Assembly: GCA_028285415.1 (NCBI GenBank) | Contig: JANQPF010000009.1 | Span: 682,001 to 746,000 of the forward strand | Direction: 5' to 3' | From: Pseudomonadales bacterium | GTDB taxonomy: Bacteria; Pseudomonadota; Gammaproteobacteria; Pseudomonadales; Azotimanducaceae | Length of the DNA: 64,000 bases | Shown: positions 9,401-17,628 of the stretch, piece after piece | Numbering within the stretch: position 1 is the first letter of the stretch | Layout: the number at the start of each line of letters is the position of its first letter | The notes under the pieces: generated by a model | Databases searched by the model: none | What the model was told of the DNA's origin: nothing | What the model saw: only the letters and a program-made list of their open reading frames with translations | Position numbers and translations under genes: made by a program

Positions 9401-9856
9401 CTCAAAGGTGCCCTGTGAGACGACAATATGGCCGCCGTCGGGGGACCAGGTGGGTGACATGAATTCAGTGCGATCGCTCGCTGCGGTGAGCTTCTTCGTC
9501 TCACCCGATTCGACGGTCATTACCCAGACGTCTTCGCTGCCGTCGCGATCGCTCAGAAACACAATCTGTTTGCCATCGGGCGAATACCGCGGCTGTGTAT
9601 CAAACCGCATGCCGGTGCTGAGGGGTTCTGCCACACCGCCGGCGATGGGCAGCCGGTACAGATCGCCAAGCACCTCTATCACCATCTCCGCGCCGTCGGG
9701 CGCAACGTCGAGACTCAGCCAGGTTGCCGTCTGCGTCGTGAAAGACAGCGTCCGGTCAGGCGTCAGGGGGAGCGTGTCGTCGTCTGCGCCCGCGGTCGAC
9801 GCAAAAAGCAGGAGAGCAACCCCGGCAAGCGACCGGGATAGAAGAATACGTAACAT
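6473..9856 (-). CDS. Secreted PD40 (TolB-like) propeller plus amidohydrolase
   Basis: 1127 residues from the ATG at 9856, chosen because it gives a signal peptide (RILLSRSLAGVALLLFASTAGA) and has AGGAAA about 9 nt upstream. The first ~630 residues are WD40-like beta-propeller blades with repeated YSPDGKQIVFLS / WSPDGERIVAL signatures. A strongly acidic linker (about 645-690, EEADEEEEDD and similar) connects to an amidohydrolase domain with the metal motif DTHSHFRV, VGIGGHGQ and the C-terminal GKLADLVVLHANPLEN. Proteins of this architecture are periplasmic or extracellular and are often called imidazolonepropionase-like; the substrate is unknown. It probably shares a transcript with the downstream MlrC-like gene. 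Confidence 0.9.
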   Translation of the reverse strand: MLRILLSRSLAGVALLLFASTAGADDDTLPLTPDRTLSFTTQTATWLSLDVAPDGAEMVIEVLGDLYRLPIAGGVAEPLSTGMRFDTQPRYSPDGKQIVFLSDRDGSEDVWVMTVESGETKKLTAASDRTEFMSPTWSPDGGHIVVSQGTFEVGTYELWAYPVDGGSGYQITKAKPKSDTPRGSRKNTIGAVYSPDGRYLYYARKNGGFGYNVRLPLWQIARRDVALGQEDVITQMPGSAMRPGLSPDGRYLVYGTRYEQQTGLRIREIASGRDRWLIYPIQRDEQESRFSRDLLPGYGFTPDGEALITTRDGGLVRVEIESGVVSEIPFTVNVEKGIAERLEYSYRTGLGPVKARILTDTQLSPDGSKAAFTAFARIYVHEFETGKSYPVSPEGVASVAAYPSWSPKGNEIVYVSWSDQGGHIMRVRARAGARTRQLTEDAAYYQYPVWSPDGERIVALRAAAQDRLIREPSLGPGVGADVVWLPARGGALTVVTPARGFGKPHFGPETDRIYLQAVTGPTPGKAGVGLVSLRYDGTDRRDILTVSGPGIFNRPNDAGAEFMQISPDGRHVLLKHASQLYVARLLPRLQRQKLKLSRPQLPLAKLTDVGADFQSWGNDGETLVWSVGNHVYRRSLDSVDFATKTEEADEEEEDDASANEDAGEAEGVDSAAASGDDAEREPDEDASDPLLEEHEAVVLDVVDIYLPRHKPSGTVAIVNATVVTMADAGVISDGVVVVTDDRIVTVGGSDEVDVPEGAEIIDASGKYVLPGFVDTHSHFRVAREVPSMSNASFLANLAYGVTTGIDVQPSTVDLISAQDRVDAGLMLGPRAFSTGPGVFSNNAFESREHAHAVLKRYKAHYGVNNIKAYVSGSRKQRHWLLQAARELKLMPTTEGYLDMKIDLTHAIDGFSGLEHNYPIPHLHVDVVQLTAQTRIAYTPTLLVTYGGPSAENYFYTNMSPHDDAKLRRFTPYHELSARTLRRSWFHEREYVFKEVAASTKAVVDAGGQVGIGGHGQLQGLGYHWELWAVASGGYENAQALRLATIVGAQMIGLGRDLGSLETGKLADLVVLHANPLENLEATTSLQYVMKGGELYDAETLDQVWPVVKALPDQWWWRWGPETLPAAD

Positions 9857-9891
9857 CAATGATTGGTTTCCTGTTTGTTCCTGACGGATGT

Positions 9892-10698
9892 TTAGGCGTC
9901 GGGGGCCGCGTAGAGCCGATCCACATATTCTGACAAGCGACGGTGTTTTTCCACACCCCCGAAATGAGTGATCTCGTCCGTGTCCATCGCAACGAGCGCA
10001 GCCTGCATCTCCCGGCACGCATCGGGAAACTGTGCGATATCCTCTAGCGGCTCACAGATCACCGCAATCGTGAACAACATGAAACGGTCTGACAATTTGC
10101 ACAACGTCTGCCGTTCGGAACGCACCACCCAATCTGCCGTCGCCGCTGTCAACGGACCCTCCGGTTCCAGATGAAACCGCTCCGCATCGCCGTGCAGGAA
10201 CCAGTTGCGCCGCTCAAAAGGCTGCATGGACGGCATCCTGGCAATGAAACGCTGCACGTTCGCGCCAATCTTGGCGTTCATGCCGTGCACCGGTCCGTGC
10301 ACGTCCCAGAGCGGCAGTCCAATTTTGTCCTGCACCCGCCAGTAGCTCGGCGCGCACACGCAGGCAGCAACCAGGCGTTGACGGTCATCGAGGTCGAGAA
10401 GACACAGATCCTCTGCACGAACGCACGCCACGTTGGCAATGAGATCCGGATAGCGCGATGCCGGTTCCGGACCCGGCAGCCTTGCGAGGCAGTGTGCTGC
10501 GTCAACTGCCGCTCCGGTGACGGCTACCGCGTCGACATAGCGATGGTTCAGCACATCTGCCTTCTGCCGTTCGAGCGCGACTGAGATAGGCTCGAACCAT
10601 TCCCGGATTTCGACAGGGCGCAGGCCCATGCGGTGTTTTGCCCCACCGCCCTGCCAGGGAGGTGATCGCCAGAACGCTGCATTGACGACAGAGCTCAC
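9892..10698 (-). CDS. DUF3445 / haem-dependent oxidative N-demethylase-like protein
   Basis: 268 residues if the GTG at 10698 is used; it has AAGG 7 nt upstream. An ATG pair at 10749-10752 lacks a ribosome site, and its leader would overlap the promoter of the divergent LLM gene. The protein shows the family opening KHRMGLRPVEIREWFE, the LVAACVCAPSYWRVQDKIGLPLWDVHGPV block, and RNWFLHGD followed by RSERQTLCKL. In the characterised family member this is the haem-binding alpha subunit of an N-demethylase. The partner reductase subunits are not in this window, so the role here is inferred. Confidence 0.8.
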   Translation of the reverse strand: MSSVVNAAFWRSPPWQGGGAKHRMGLRPVEIREWFEPISVALERQKADVLNHRYVDAVAVTGAAVDAAHCLARLPGPEPASRYPDLIANVACVRAEDLCLLDLDDRQRLVAACVCAPSYWRVQDKIGLPLWDVHGPVHGMNAKIGANVQRFIARMPSMQPFERRNWFLHGDAERFHLEPEGPLTAATADWVVRSERQTLCKLSDRFMLFTIAVICEPLEDIAQFPDACREMQAALVAMDTDEITHFGGVEKHRRLSEYVDRLYAAPDA

Positions 10699-10766
10699 CA
10701 GAAACCTTGCCCAACCGAAAAATCCAAGCTTAGACTGGCCTCGAATCATCATCCAGAGGGACCACC

Positions 10767-11684
10767 ATGGACGCGAGCGACATCGAATGGGGCGCTCACC
10801 TGCCGCATCTGGGCAGGCAGGTAGACGCGGCAACGCTGACCGATTTTGCGCGCAGACTGGAGCGCGCCGGCTGCGCTTCGGCATGGGTAAGCGACCACGT
10901 CTGCTGGCCGCGCGACATTGTCTCCCGCTACCCGTATACCGACGACGGCAGCTTCGGACCTACCCCGGACATGGCCTGGCTCGATCCGATCGGCACGCAG
11001 CTCTACGTCGCCGCCGTCACGACCACAATCAAGCTCGGTTTTTCGGTGCTGATCCTGCCGTACCGGCAGCCCGTCGCTACCGCAAAGCAGCTGGCAACGC
11101 TGGACGTTCTTTCCAACGGCCGCCTCATTCTCGGCGCTGGCGTCGGCTGGATGGCCGAAGAAGCGGCAGTGCTCGGTATGCCCTGGGATCATCGCGGCAG
11201 CCGCGCGGATGAGCAGCTGGCGCTTTTCACATCGCTGTTCAACGATGACGAGCCACAGTTTGACGGCCGTTTCTACCAGCTTCCAGCCGTCGGCTTCGAG
11301 CCCAAACCCGTGCAACGACCGCTGCCTGTCTGGATCGGCGGCTCGAGTCCGGCTGCGTTCAAGCGCGCAGCCCGTTTTGGCACCGGCTTTCACGCTGCTT
11401 TCCAGCCCGTGCAGGAGGTCGTCGAGGAGTTCGAGCAGGTCAAAAGCGCCGCGCAGGCGCTGGGGCGTGATCCCGAGGCACTGACGCTGTCGCTGCGTCT
11501 CTTTTTAGATCCGGCCGGGGTGATGGAACCAGCGAAATCCATAGCCGGTTCAGCTGACGACATGCGCCGCCGTATGGATGAGCTTGCGGCAGCAGGTATC
11601 CGCCACGTAGTGCTCGATCCCGTAGCGCGGGGTGGTGTCAATGCCCGTCTCGAATCCATAGAGGCATTCATGGCACTCGTCTGA
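10767..11684 (+). CDS. LLM class (luciferase-like) flavin-dependent oxidoreductase
   Basis: 305 residues starting after GAGGG/ACCACC. The TIM-barrel bacterial-luciferase fold is indicated by the N-terminal WGAHLPHLG, the ITTTIKLGFSVLILPYRQP strand region and the signature LSNGRLILGAGVGWMAEEAAVLG, and by PLPVWIGGSSPAAFKRAARFG. It resembles the TIGR03619-type subgroup of predicted F420- or FMN-dependent oxidoreductases. It is the first of three plus-strand genes, followed by an alpha/beta hydrolase and an SDR, and is divergent from the DUF3445 gene. The substrate cannot be told from sequence. Confidence 0.88.
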   Translation: MDASDIEWGAHLPHLGRQVDAATLTDFARRLERAGCASAWVSDHVCWPRDIVSRYPYTDDGSFGPTPDMAWLDPIGTQLYVAAVTTTIKLGFSVLILPYRQPVATAKQLATLDVLSNGRLILGAGVGWMAEEAAVLGMPWDHRGSRADEQLALFTSLFNDDEPQFDGRFYQLPAVGFEPKPVQRPLPVWIGGSSPAAFKRAARFGTGFHAAFQPVQEVVEEFEQVKSAAQALGRDPEALTLSLRLFLDPAGVMEPAKSIAGSADDMRRRMDELAAAGIRHVVLDPVARGGVNARLESIEAFMALV

Positions 11685-11696
11685 TTCGCGCGGGTT

Positions 11697-11706
11697 CCCA
11701 ATTGGG
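11697..11706. promoter_or_regulatory. 10-bp perfect palindrome upstream of the alpha/beta hydrolase
   Basis: CCCAATTGGG lies 41 nt before the ATG at 11747, in the 62-nt gap after the LLM gene. It could be a small operator, or chance in a 60 % G+C sequence. Confidence 0.25.
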
Positions 11707-11746
11707 TAAAAACTGGTAGCGTTACGTTCTGGGAGAGGGAAGGAAT

Positions 11747-12523
11747 ATGCCGTATCTCGAGCGCGCTGACGCGCGCATCTATTTCGAAAACTCGGGGGCA
11801 GCGGATGGTGAAACCATCGTGTTTGCACACGGCGCCGGCGGCAACGCGGGTATCTGGTTCAATCAGGTCGCCTTCTTTTCGCCGCGGTTCCAGACGATCA
11901 CCTTCGATCATCGCTGCTTCGCGCGCTCAACGCCGCAGGAGACGGTAAACGTTCATGAGTTTCGCGACGACCTGCTGGCCCTGCTGGACGACGCTCAGGT
12001 CGAACGCGCGCACCTGGTAGGCCAGTCCATGGGCGGGTTCACCGTGCTGCGCTGCGCTCTGGACGCGCCCGACCGTGTGGCAACGCTTACTCTGAGCTGC
12101 ACAACCGGCGGCATCGTCAACCCGAACCCAACGCCGGCCATGCAGAACCTGACGAGCTCGAGCGGCCGCGGGCAGGAAGGCATCAAAGCCTCCATGTCGA
12201 GGGTGACCCGGGAAAAGCCAGCGCTGATGCAGCTGTACGAAGCCATCAACAACTTCAACACGGAATTTTCCTGGGAGAAGTTGCGTACCCTGCTCGGCAG
12301 GGAGGACGTCGTGCAGCTGGAGCAGCTGCAGGACGTTGCCTGCCCGACGCTGATCTTTGCCGGCAGGGAGGATCCGCTGTTTCCTCCGGAGCTTCTGCAG
12401 AGCTTCATACCGCATTTCAAAAACGCAGACATCGAGGTGGTCGAAGACGCCGGCCACTCCCCTTACTTCGAGCAGGCGGAAGTGTTCAACCGCCGGCTGG
12501 AGCAACACATCACAAACCACTGA
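11747..12523 (+). CDS. Alpha/beta hydrolase
   Basis: 258 residues; the start follows a purine-rich GGGAGAGGGAAGG site. Oxyanion-hole HGAGG (29-33), nucleophile elbow GQSMGG with S94, acid region PTLIFAGREDPLFPPE and a late histidine in EDAGHSPYFEQ complete a catalytic triad. A cytoplasmic esterase, lactonase or C-C hydrolase is possible. It lies between an LLM enzyme and an SDR, so hydrolysis of a lactone or ester made by the oxidoreductase is a reasonable but unproven idea. Confidence 0.9.
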   Translation: MPYLERADARIYFENSGAADGETIVFAHGAGGNAGIWFNQVAFFSPRFQTITFDHRCFARSTPQETVNVHEFRDDLLALLDDAQVERAHLVGQSMGGFTVLRCALDAPDRVATLTLSCTTGGIVNPNPTPAMQNLTSSSGRGQEGIKASMSRVTREKPALMQLYEAINNFNTEFSWEKLRTLLGREDVVQLEQLQDVACPTLIFAGREDPLFPPELLQSFIPHFKNADIEVVEDAGHSPYFEQAEVFNRRLEQHITNH

Positions 12524-12543
12524 ACCATCACTAGGAGACGAAC

Positions 12544-13227
12544 ATGGCTGACATTCTCATCACCGGAGCGAACCGCGGCATTGGCCTGGCACTGGCAACG
12601 CAATACGCCGAAGCCGGTCACCACGTGCTCGCCTGCTGCCGCAATCCCGATGCCGCGACGGCGTTGCAAGAACTGGCCGGCGAAAACCTGAGCGTGCACG
12701 AGCTCGATCCCAACGACACCAATTCCATTGCCGCGCTTGCCGAATCTCTCAGCAACGTCGACATCCTGATCAACAACGCCGGCACGCCGGGTCCGTCGCC
12801 CGAGAACCAGTCAGCGTTGAATATGGATTGGGACGGCTGGCTGGAGACGTTCAACGTCAACACGCTGGCGCCGCTCAAAGTGCTGCAGGGACTTCTGCCA
12901 CTCCTCAAGAAGGGCACGGATCCAAAAGCCATCACCATTACGAGTCAGATGGGTGCGCTCGATCTGAACTGGCCGGTCATGTACGCCTACTGCTCGTCAA
13001 AGGCGGCGGTCAACAAGGTGATGCGTATGATTTCGGTTGAGCTCGCCAAAGAAGGCGTTGCGGTTGGACTGATCCATCCAGGACATGTGCAGACCGACAT
13101 GGGCGGCCCGCAGGCTGAGATTACGCCGCAGGACAGCGCCGCGGGCATCATCAGCGTGATAGAAGGCACCAACCTCGAGAACACCGGAAGCTTCATGAAG
13201 TGGAACGGCGAACCCCACGCCTGGTAA
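12544..13227 (+). CDS. Short-chain dehydrogenase/reductase (SDR)
   Basis: 227 residues, start preceded by AGGAG. The Rossmann motif TGANRGIG (7-14), the NNAG motif, the catalytic Ser in ITSQMG and YCSSK (the YxxxK motif) are all present, so it should be an active NAD(P)-dependent alcohol or carbonyl oxidoreductase. It ends the LLM / hydrolase / SDR group, and its stop is only 3 nt from the end of the convergent PI-PLC gene. Confidence 0.92.
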   Translation: MADILITGANRGIGLALATQYAEAGHHVLACCRNPDAATALQELAGENLSVHELDPNDTNSIAALAESLSNVDILINNAGTPGPSPENQSALNMDWDGWLETFNVNTLAPLKVLQGLLPLLKKGTDPKAITITSQMGALDLNWPVMYAYCSSKAAVNKVMRMISVELAKEGVAVGLIHPGHVQTDMGGPQAEITPQDSAAGIISVIEGTNLENTGSFMKWNGEPHAW

Positions 13228-13230
13228 CGC

Positions 13231-14163
13231 TTACTCGGTAACCTCACACCGCGCCGGTGCATTGCGTGGATTGCAGCGCAGCACCGGCGCTACCCGGTAG
13301 CCGGTGCCGAACGGATTCTCGTCCATGTAGTAGTCCGTGCTGATTGCCTGAGCGCCGCTCGCGAACGCGGCGTCGCGTTTGGCGGTGTCGCCGCTACGCG
13401 CCTCCACGGTGTCAGCGTCGGCGCGGGTACGAACCAGATATCCCGCCTCGACCATTTCAGCAATACGCGCACCCTCCTCGAGCGGGTTGTTGATGATCAT
13501 GACCGCAGCTGCCTCGTGCCCGAGCGGCGCGTTGGTGAACATTGGACGGCTGATCCAGTTCTCCCAGTAAATCTCCCGCTTCGCGCCACCTTCATCGAGA
13601 ATGAGGAGAAATTTCCCCCGCGCTGCCTCGAGCGTTGGCCAGTTCAAGGCCTGCACATCGCGCGGCCTGATCAACACGTCACCCAACGCAGCCTCCAGCT
13701 CCGCGTCGAGAAGTGCAAACGCCCGAGCATCGAAAGTATCGGGTAACGGAAGACCGTCGATCGGCTGGTCTTTTGCGTTGAAACTGATCCAGATGGGCAC
13801 GTGACGCGGATGGGCGCTGGACCAGGCACGTATCTGCGCGAGACAGTCGCTAAGCATTGCGCAATGACTCTCCATGTCGATCACCTGCACATGTCCGACG
13901 ATGAATCCGCCGGCGGAACTGTCGTAGAAAACGTCGAGCTCGAGCTTGCGTAAGCCGAGGTCGAGCTGTGCGGCAAGCTCCACGTGTTCGTATGCCAGGG
14001 ATCTTGCGGCGGCCGGGTTCTGCTGCTCGAGCGCTGCCATGTTTTCTTCGAGCATCGCTTTCTTATAGCTGTTGTGGCTGCCGACGAATTGAATCTGATT
14101 GATGGTAAGCGGTGCGGCGCAGGCCGCGTTACAGAGCGCTGCGAGTATCAGCAGCGTTCTCAA
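13231..14163 (-). CDS. Secreted Ca2+-dependent PI-PLC-like phosphodiesterase
   Basis: 310 residues. The start is a TTG at 14163 that overlaps the TGA stop of the upstream gene (TTGA). It is supported because translation from it gives a complete signal peptide, RTLLILAALCNAACA. INQIQFVGSHNSYKK carries the first catalytic His of PLC-like TIM barrels, KLELDVFYD the acidic metal site and GGFIVGHVQ the second His. The family hydrolyses phosphoinositide-type phosphodiesters; in bacteria the natural substrate is usually unknown. Translational coupling to a GTP cyclohydrolase II-like gene is unexpected. Confidence 0.85.
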   Translation of the reverse strand: MRTLLILAALCNAACAAPLTINQIQFVGSHNSYKKAMLEENMAALEQQNPAAARSLAYEHVELAAQLDLGLRKLELDVFYDSSAGGFIVGHVQVIDMESHCAMLSDCLAQIRAWSSAHPRHVPIWISFNAKDQPIDGLPLPDTFDARAFALLDAELEAALGDVLIRPRDVQALNWPTLEAARGKFLLILDEGGAKREIYWENWISRPMFTNAPLGHEAAAVMIINNPLEEGARIAEMVEAGYLVRTRADADTVEARSGDTAKRDAAFASGAQAISTDYYMDENPFGTGYRVAPVLRCNPRNAPARCEVTE

Positions 14164-14972
14164 GGATCAATATCCGCATCGTCGAGGCTGTGGCCCCAGC
14201 CCTGCTTGGCGTGCAGGTAGCGTTTGTTCCATTCCGTCACGCCGGTCACGTGTTTTTCCTGGGAGATTCCCTCGAGACCAAATCCCTTGAGATCTGTCAC
14301 CTTCTTCGGATTGTTGGTCAAGAGGCGGAAAGGCTCATCCCCAATAAAGTGTTTGATGAGCACCGCCGCGTCCGTGAAATCACGGGAATCGTCGGGCAAC
14401 CCCAGGGACCGATTGGCCTGATAGGTGTCTTCTCCAGCGTCCTGCAGGAGGTAGGTCGCCGCCTTTGCCCAGAGTCCGATGCCCCGGCCTTCGTGGCCTG
14501 CCATGTAAACGAGGTAGCCGCCCGCCGGGTCCGCGCTGATACGCGCAATGGCCGAATCCAGCTGAGGCCCGCAGTCGCAGCGCTCGGAGCCGAACACATC
14601 CCCCGTCAGGCAGTTGCTGTGTACTCTCACGAGCGGATTCTCGGTGGGCTCGCCGATCACCAGCATGCTGTTCACCGCCAGCGGCGAAACCAGATGTGAG
14701 AAGAGGTGCTGGCCACCACGCGCGCGCAGATCTGATGCGAGCGACTCCACCTGCGAGAGCTCCGTGCTGCGCACCGCCGCATACCAGCTCACGGTCGTGC
14801 GAACCGAAGGCAGCGTGATGGGCAGCGGTATCGGTCCAAGCAGGTTGATCGCAAGCTCACCAGGCGTCACCTGCGCGTTCACGTCCACGAGCTCACCCTC
14901 GGCGTCGATCCGCACGAGTTTCCCCTGCGCAACGAGGCGTTTGCGTACGTCGGGATTCAGATACGTGAACAT
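14160..14972 (-). CDS. GTP cyclohydrolase II-like protein
   Basis: 270 residues, about 70 longer at the N-terminus than typical RibA. The catalytic core is recognisable: HSNCLTGDVFGSERCDCGPQ with the three zinc cysteines, the active-site stretch GHEGRGIGLW, and LLTNNPKK. GTP cyclohydrolase II opens the imidazole ring of GTP in the first step of riboflavin synthesis. The region that normally reads DxRxYGxGAQIL is DSRDFTDAAVLIKHF here, so this is a divergent paralogue and may feed a flavin- or deazapurine-like pathway. No other rib genes are nearby. Confidence 0.82.
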   Translation of the reverse strand: MFTYLNPDVRKRLVAQGKLVRIDAEGELVDVNAQVTPGELAINLLGPIPLPITLPSVRTTVSWYAAVRSTELSQVESLASDLRARGGQHLFSHLVSPLAVNSMLVIGEPTENPLVRVHSNCLTGDVFGSERCDCGPQLDSAIARISADPAGGYLVYMAGHEGRGIGLWAKAATYLLQDAGEDTYQANRSLGLPDDSRDFTDAAVLIKHFIGDEPFRLLTNNPKKVTDLKGFGLEGISQEKHVTGVTEWNKRYLHAKQGWGHSLDDADIDP

Positions 14973-15076
14973 CGGGTCCGGTCATCTCCAAAGGGTGGCT
15001 ATCTTGCCTGAAATCCACATTGCAGCCCATAGGCGGCTCCTCTAGCCTAGTCATGAAGAACATGAGGGAGGCGCAA

Positions 15077-15982
15077 GTGGGGGAATTCAACGCCATCATC
15101 TACGAGACCGGCCAGGGGCGCGCACGCATCACCCTGAACCGGCCGGACAAGCTCAATGCACTCTCGCTGGAGCTGCAGGCAGAGCTCGCGGAGGCGCTGT
15201 GGGAAGCAGACAACGATCGCAGCGTGCATGCGGTGATCATTCGCGGGGCCGGGCGCGCGTTCTCTGCCGGATACGACCTGGCCGGTGGCGGTGCCAGCGT
15301 CCCGGTATCGCGGGTGCAGGACGACGAGAAGTCTTACCGGGGTTATCGCAGCATCGACGACGACGCATGGCAGCTCGAACGGCAGCAGCGGTATCGGATG
15401 GCAATCTTCGACATGCACAAACCGGTCATCGCCCAGGTCCACGGCTATTGTCTTGCCGGCGGCACCGACATTGCACTCCTGTGCGACATGATCATCGCCG
15501 CGGAGAACGCGACGTTCGGTTTTCCGCCGGCACGCGATCTGGGCGCCCTGCCCAACAACATGTGGCTCTACAACGTGGGTCCACAGTGGGCCAAGCGCCT
15601 GACACTGACAGGGGACACCATTACCGGTGAGGAAGCTCAGGAGATTGGGCTCATTCTCAAAGCGGTACCCGAAGATCTCCTCGAGCAGGAGGTTGAGGGC
15701 CTGGCGGCGCGCATGGCCAGAATCGATCCGGACCTGTTGTCTGCCAACAAGCGCATCATCAACATGGGTCTCGAACTGATGGGTGCCAGAACGCTGCAGC
15801 GCATGGCATCCGAAAACGACGTACGCGGTCACAACACCCGCGCCGCTCAGGAATACCGCGAATCCGTGAAAACTAACGGCCTGAAGGCAACGCTGACGGC
15901 GCGGGACGCGAAGTTTGGCGACGGGCGCGCGCGCGTGCGCGGCCCGGAAATCCGCGACGAAGACGGCAAACTGCTGGATTAG
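15077..15982 (+). CDS. Enoyl-CoA hydratase/isomerase family protein
   Basis: 301 residues from the GTG at 15077, chosen because GGGAGG lies 5-6 nt upstream; ATGs at 15053 and 15062 are in frame but have no such site. Crotonase features: NRPDKLNALS, the oxyanion-hole segments AGRAFSAGYDLAGG and HGYCLAGGTDIALLCD, and the C-terminal trimerisation helices. The usual Glu pair of dehydrating hydratases is not obvious (PPARDLGALP), so another crotonase reaction (hydrolase, isomerase, lyase) is possible. It is divergent from the GTP cyclohydrolase II-like gene across a 104-nt gap. Confidence 0.9.
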   Translation: MGEFNAIIYETGQGRARITLNRPDKLNALSLELQAELAEALWEADNDRSVHAVIIRGAGRAFSAGYDLAGGGASVPVSRVQDDEKSYRGYRSIDDDAWQLERQQRYRMAIFDMHKPVIAQVHGYCLAGGTDIALLCDMIIAAENATFGFPPARDLGALPNNMWLYNVGPQWAKRLTLTGDTITGEEAQEIGLILKAVPEDLLEQEVEGLAARMARIDPDLLSANKRIINMGLELMGARTLQRMASENDVRGHNTRAAQEYRESVKTNGLKATLTARDAKFGDGRARVRGPEIRDEDGKLLD

Positions 15983-15993
15983 CCGCACGGCTC

Positions 15994-16800
15994 ATGGCCA
16001 ATCACTACGTCTGCGTATCACTGGACTTCGACAGCGTCTCGCTGTGGCAGGCAATGGGGCAGACCGGACCGTCCTCGATATCGCGCGGCGAATTCGGCGT
16101 TGTTGCGGCCGAGCGTCTGCTGCGCCTCTTTGCGGACATGGAAATCACCACGACGTGGTTCATCCCGGGGATGACCATCGAGACTTACCCCGAGATCTGC
16201 CACGCCGTAGCCGAGCACGGACACGAAATTGGCCACCACGGCTACCATCACGTGGCACCCCACTCACTGGATCGCGAGGCGGAACTCGAGCAGCTCGACC
16301 TCGGTATCGAACGTATTCAGACGCTGTGCGGGCGGAAACCCAGAGGCTACCGTTCGCCGTCCTGGGAGCTGAGTGAGCACAGCGTCGAGTTGCTGTTGAG
16401 TCGAGAATTCGTTTACGACAGCAGTTTGATGGGGCACGACCATTTGCCGTACCGGGCACGCCTGGGTGACGAAGTGTCCGTGGATCAACCCATCAGGTTC
16501 GGCACGCCAAGCGACCTCTGGGAGTTACCCATCAGCTGGTCGCTCGACGACTTTCCACACTTTGAGTACTTCCGTGGCAACGGTCTGCGGTCTACGCCAG
16601 ACGTCTTCACCAACTGGCTGGACGATTTCACCTACATGCAGGAAGAAGAGCCACGGGGTGTCCTGACTTACACCCTGCATCCATTTGTCATCGGACGCGG
16701 CCATCGCATGCGCATGCTCAGATCGCTGTTGAGCAGCCTGCGGGATCTTGGCGCGCAGTTTGTTACTGCCGAACGGGCGATTTCGCTGTTCAGCGAATAA
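15994..16800 (+). CDS. Polysaccharide deacetylase (NodB-homology) family protein
   Basis: 268 residues. The NodB-type barrel is shown by VSLDFDSVS (catalytic and metal-binding Asp pair), TTTWFIPGMTIE, and GHEIGHHGYHHVAP with the HxxxH metal ligands, then RGYRSPSWELS and a C-terminal LHPFVIGRGHRM. The TWFIPG and GYRSPSW patterns place it with the PuuE-like or peptidoglycan deacetylase branch that acts on amides. No signal peptide, so probably cytoplasmic. It starts 11 nt after the crotonase stop with only a weak ribosome site. Confidence 0.88.
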   Translation: MANHYVCVSLDFDSVSLWQAMGQTGPSSISRGEFGVVAAERLLRLFADMEITTTWFIPGMTIETYPEICHAVAEHGHEIGHHGYHHVAPHSLDREAELEQLDLGIERIQTLCGRKPRGYRSPSWELSEHSVELLLSREFVYDSSLMGHDHLPYRARLGDEVSVDQPIRFGTPSDLWELPISWSLDDFPHFEYFRGNGLRSTPDVFTNWLDDFTYMQEEEPRGVLTYTLHPFVIGRGHRMRMLRSLLSSLRDLGAQFVTAERAISLFSE

Positions 16801-16831
16801 GCGACTCGATCGCGTACAACGGCCGCCAGGC

Positions 16832-17602
16832 TCAGGCGATCGCAAGACGGCAGCTGGCCGTCAGATTTCCGTTTGTGTTCACTGGCTTGAGCAACAGGCC
16901 GTCCGCCTCGGGACTACCCCCGAGCACGGCATCATTGCCAAAGTTGTAGGGCGACAGGCCAAACGGCTCGTAGTCGGGGTGGGAAGCGTAGACGTCCTGC
17001 GTCAGCGCTTCGTCAAAATAGAGCTGGGTTGTCGTGTAACTTTTCCCTTCGACAAAAACTTTGACGTGGATATGCGGCACCCGGGGTTCGTACCAGCCCG
17101 GCAAAATGGTGCGAAAGGCGAGATATCCGTCCGCGTCGGAGAGCTGCACGCCGCGCAGATAGGTTTTCGAATTCGTTTGCGCAACGTGTTCATCAGGGCC
17201 GCCGACGAGCATCAATGTGCCCAGCGGATCGCGCGCCAGGTCCTCGGGATAGCCGCTATAGCGGCCCGCCGCGTCACAGTGCCAGATCTCCACGGCAGCG
17301 CCCTGCACAGGGGTACAGCCGTCTGCCTTCACGACGCGCATTTGCAAATCGAGCTGCAAGCCGGATCGGTCTTCACGAAGATCCTGGCGGTTCGGTGCGT
17401 TGAAGAAGAACGGGCCTTCCACCTGGTCAGGGGTTACGGTGCAAATCGGATCGTCAAACTCCGCCGCAGCGGTGAGACGCACGGCTTCGTTGACGCGACC
17501 CGTCAAAGCGCTGCGCACGATGGCGTTGCGCTGCCACCAAAGCAAGGCGCCCGCGCCGACGAATCCAACACCACCGGCTAACAGAAAGCTTCTTCGACTC
17601 AT
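16832..17602 (-). CDS. Intradiol ring-cleavage dioxygenase, Tat-exported
   Basis: 256 residues from the ATG at 17602 (GGGAGG 7 nt upstream). A twin-arginine signal SRRSFLLAGGVGFVGAGALL opens the protein. CTVTPDQVEGPFF is the conserved opening of the dioxygenase domain. Ferric-iron ligands are visible as Tyr in YSGYPED, Tyr in GWYEPRVPHIHVKV and the two His in the same stretch. Such enzymes open catechol-type rings; the exported subgroup often has an unknown aromatic substrate. The next upstream gene on this strand is a di-haem cytochrome c. Confidence 0.88.
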   Translation of the reverse strand: MSRRSFLLAGGVGFVGAGALLWWQRNAIVRSALTGRVNEAVRLTAAAEFDDPICTVTPDQVEGPFFFNAPNRQDLREDRSGLQLDLQMRVVKADGCTPVQGAAVEIWHCDAAGRYSGYPEDLARDPLGTLMLVGGPDEHVAQTNSKTYLRGVQLSDADGYLAFRTILPGWYEPRVPHIHVKVFVEGKSYTTTQLYFDEALTQDVYASHPDYEPFGLSPYNFGNDAVLGGSPEADGLLLKPVNTNGNLTASCRLAIA

Positions 17603-17628
17603 GCTGTCCCTCCCACCAGGAGAGTGCA

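Noticed and set aside
8342-9418. 358-codon plus-strand frame opposite the PD40/amidohydrolase gene
   Set aside because: Composition is that of an antisense frame in GC-rich DNA; the other strand has clear beta-propeller repeats.
11384-11684. Assigning F420 dependence to the LLM enzymes with certainty
   Set aside because: The sequence does not distinguish F420 from FMN use here, and no F420 biosynthesis gene is in the window.
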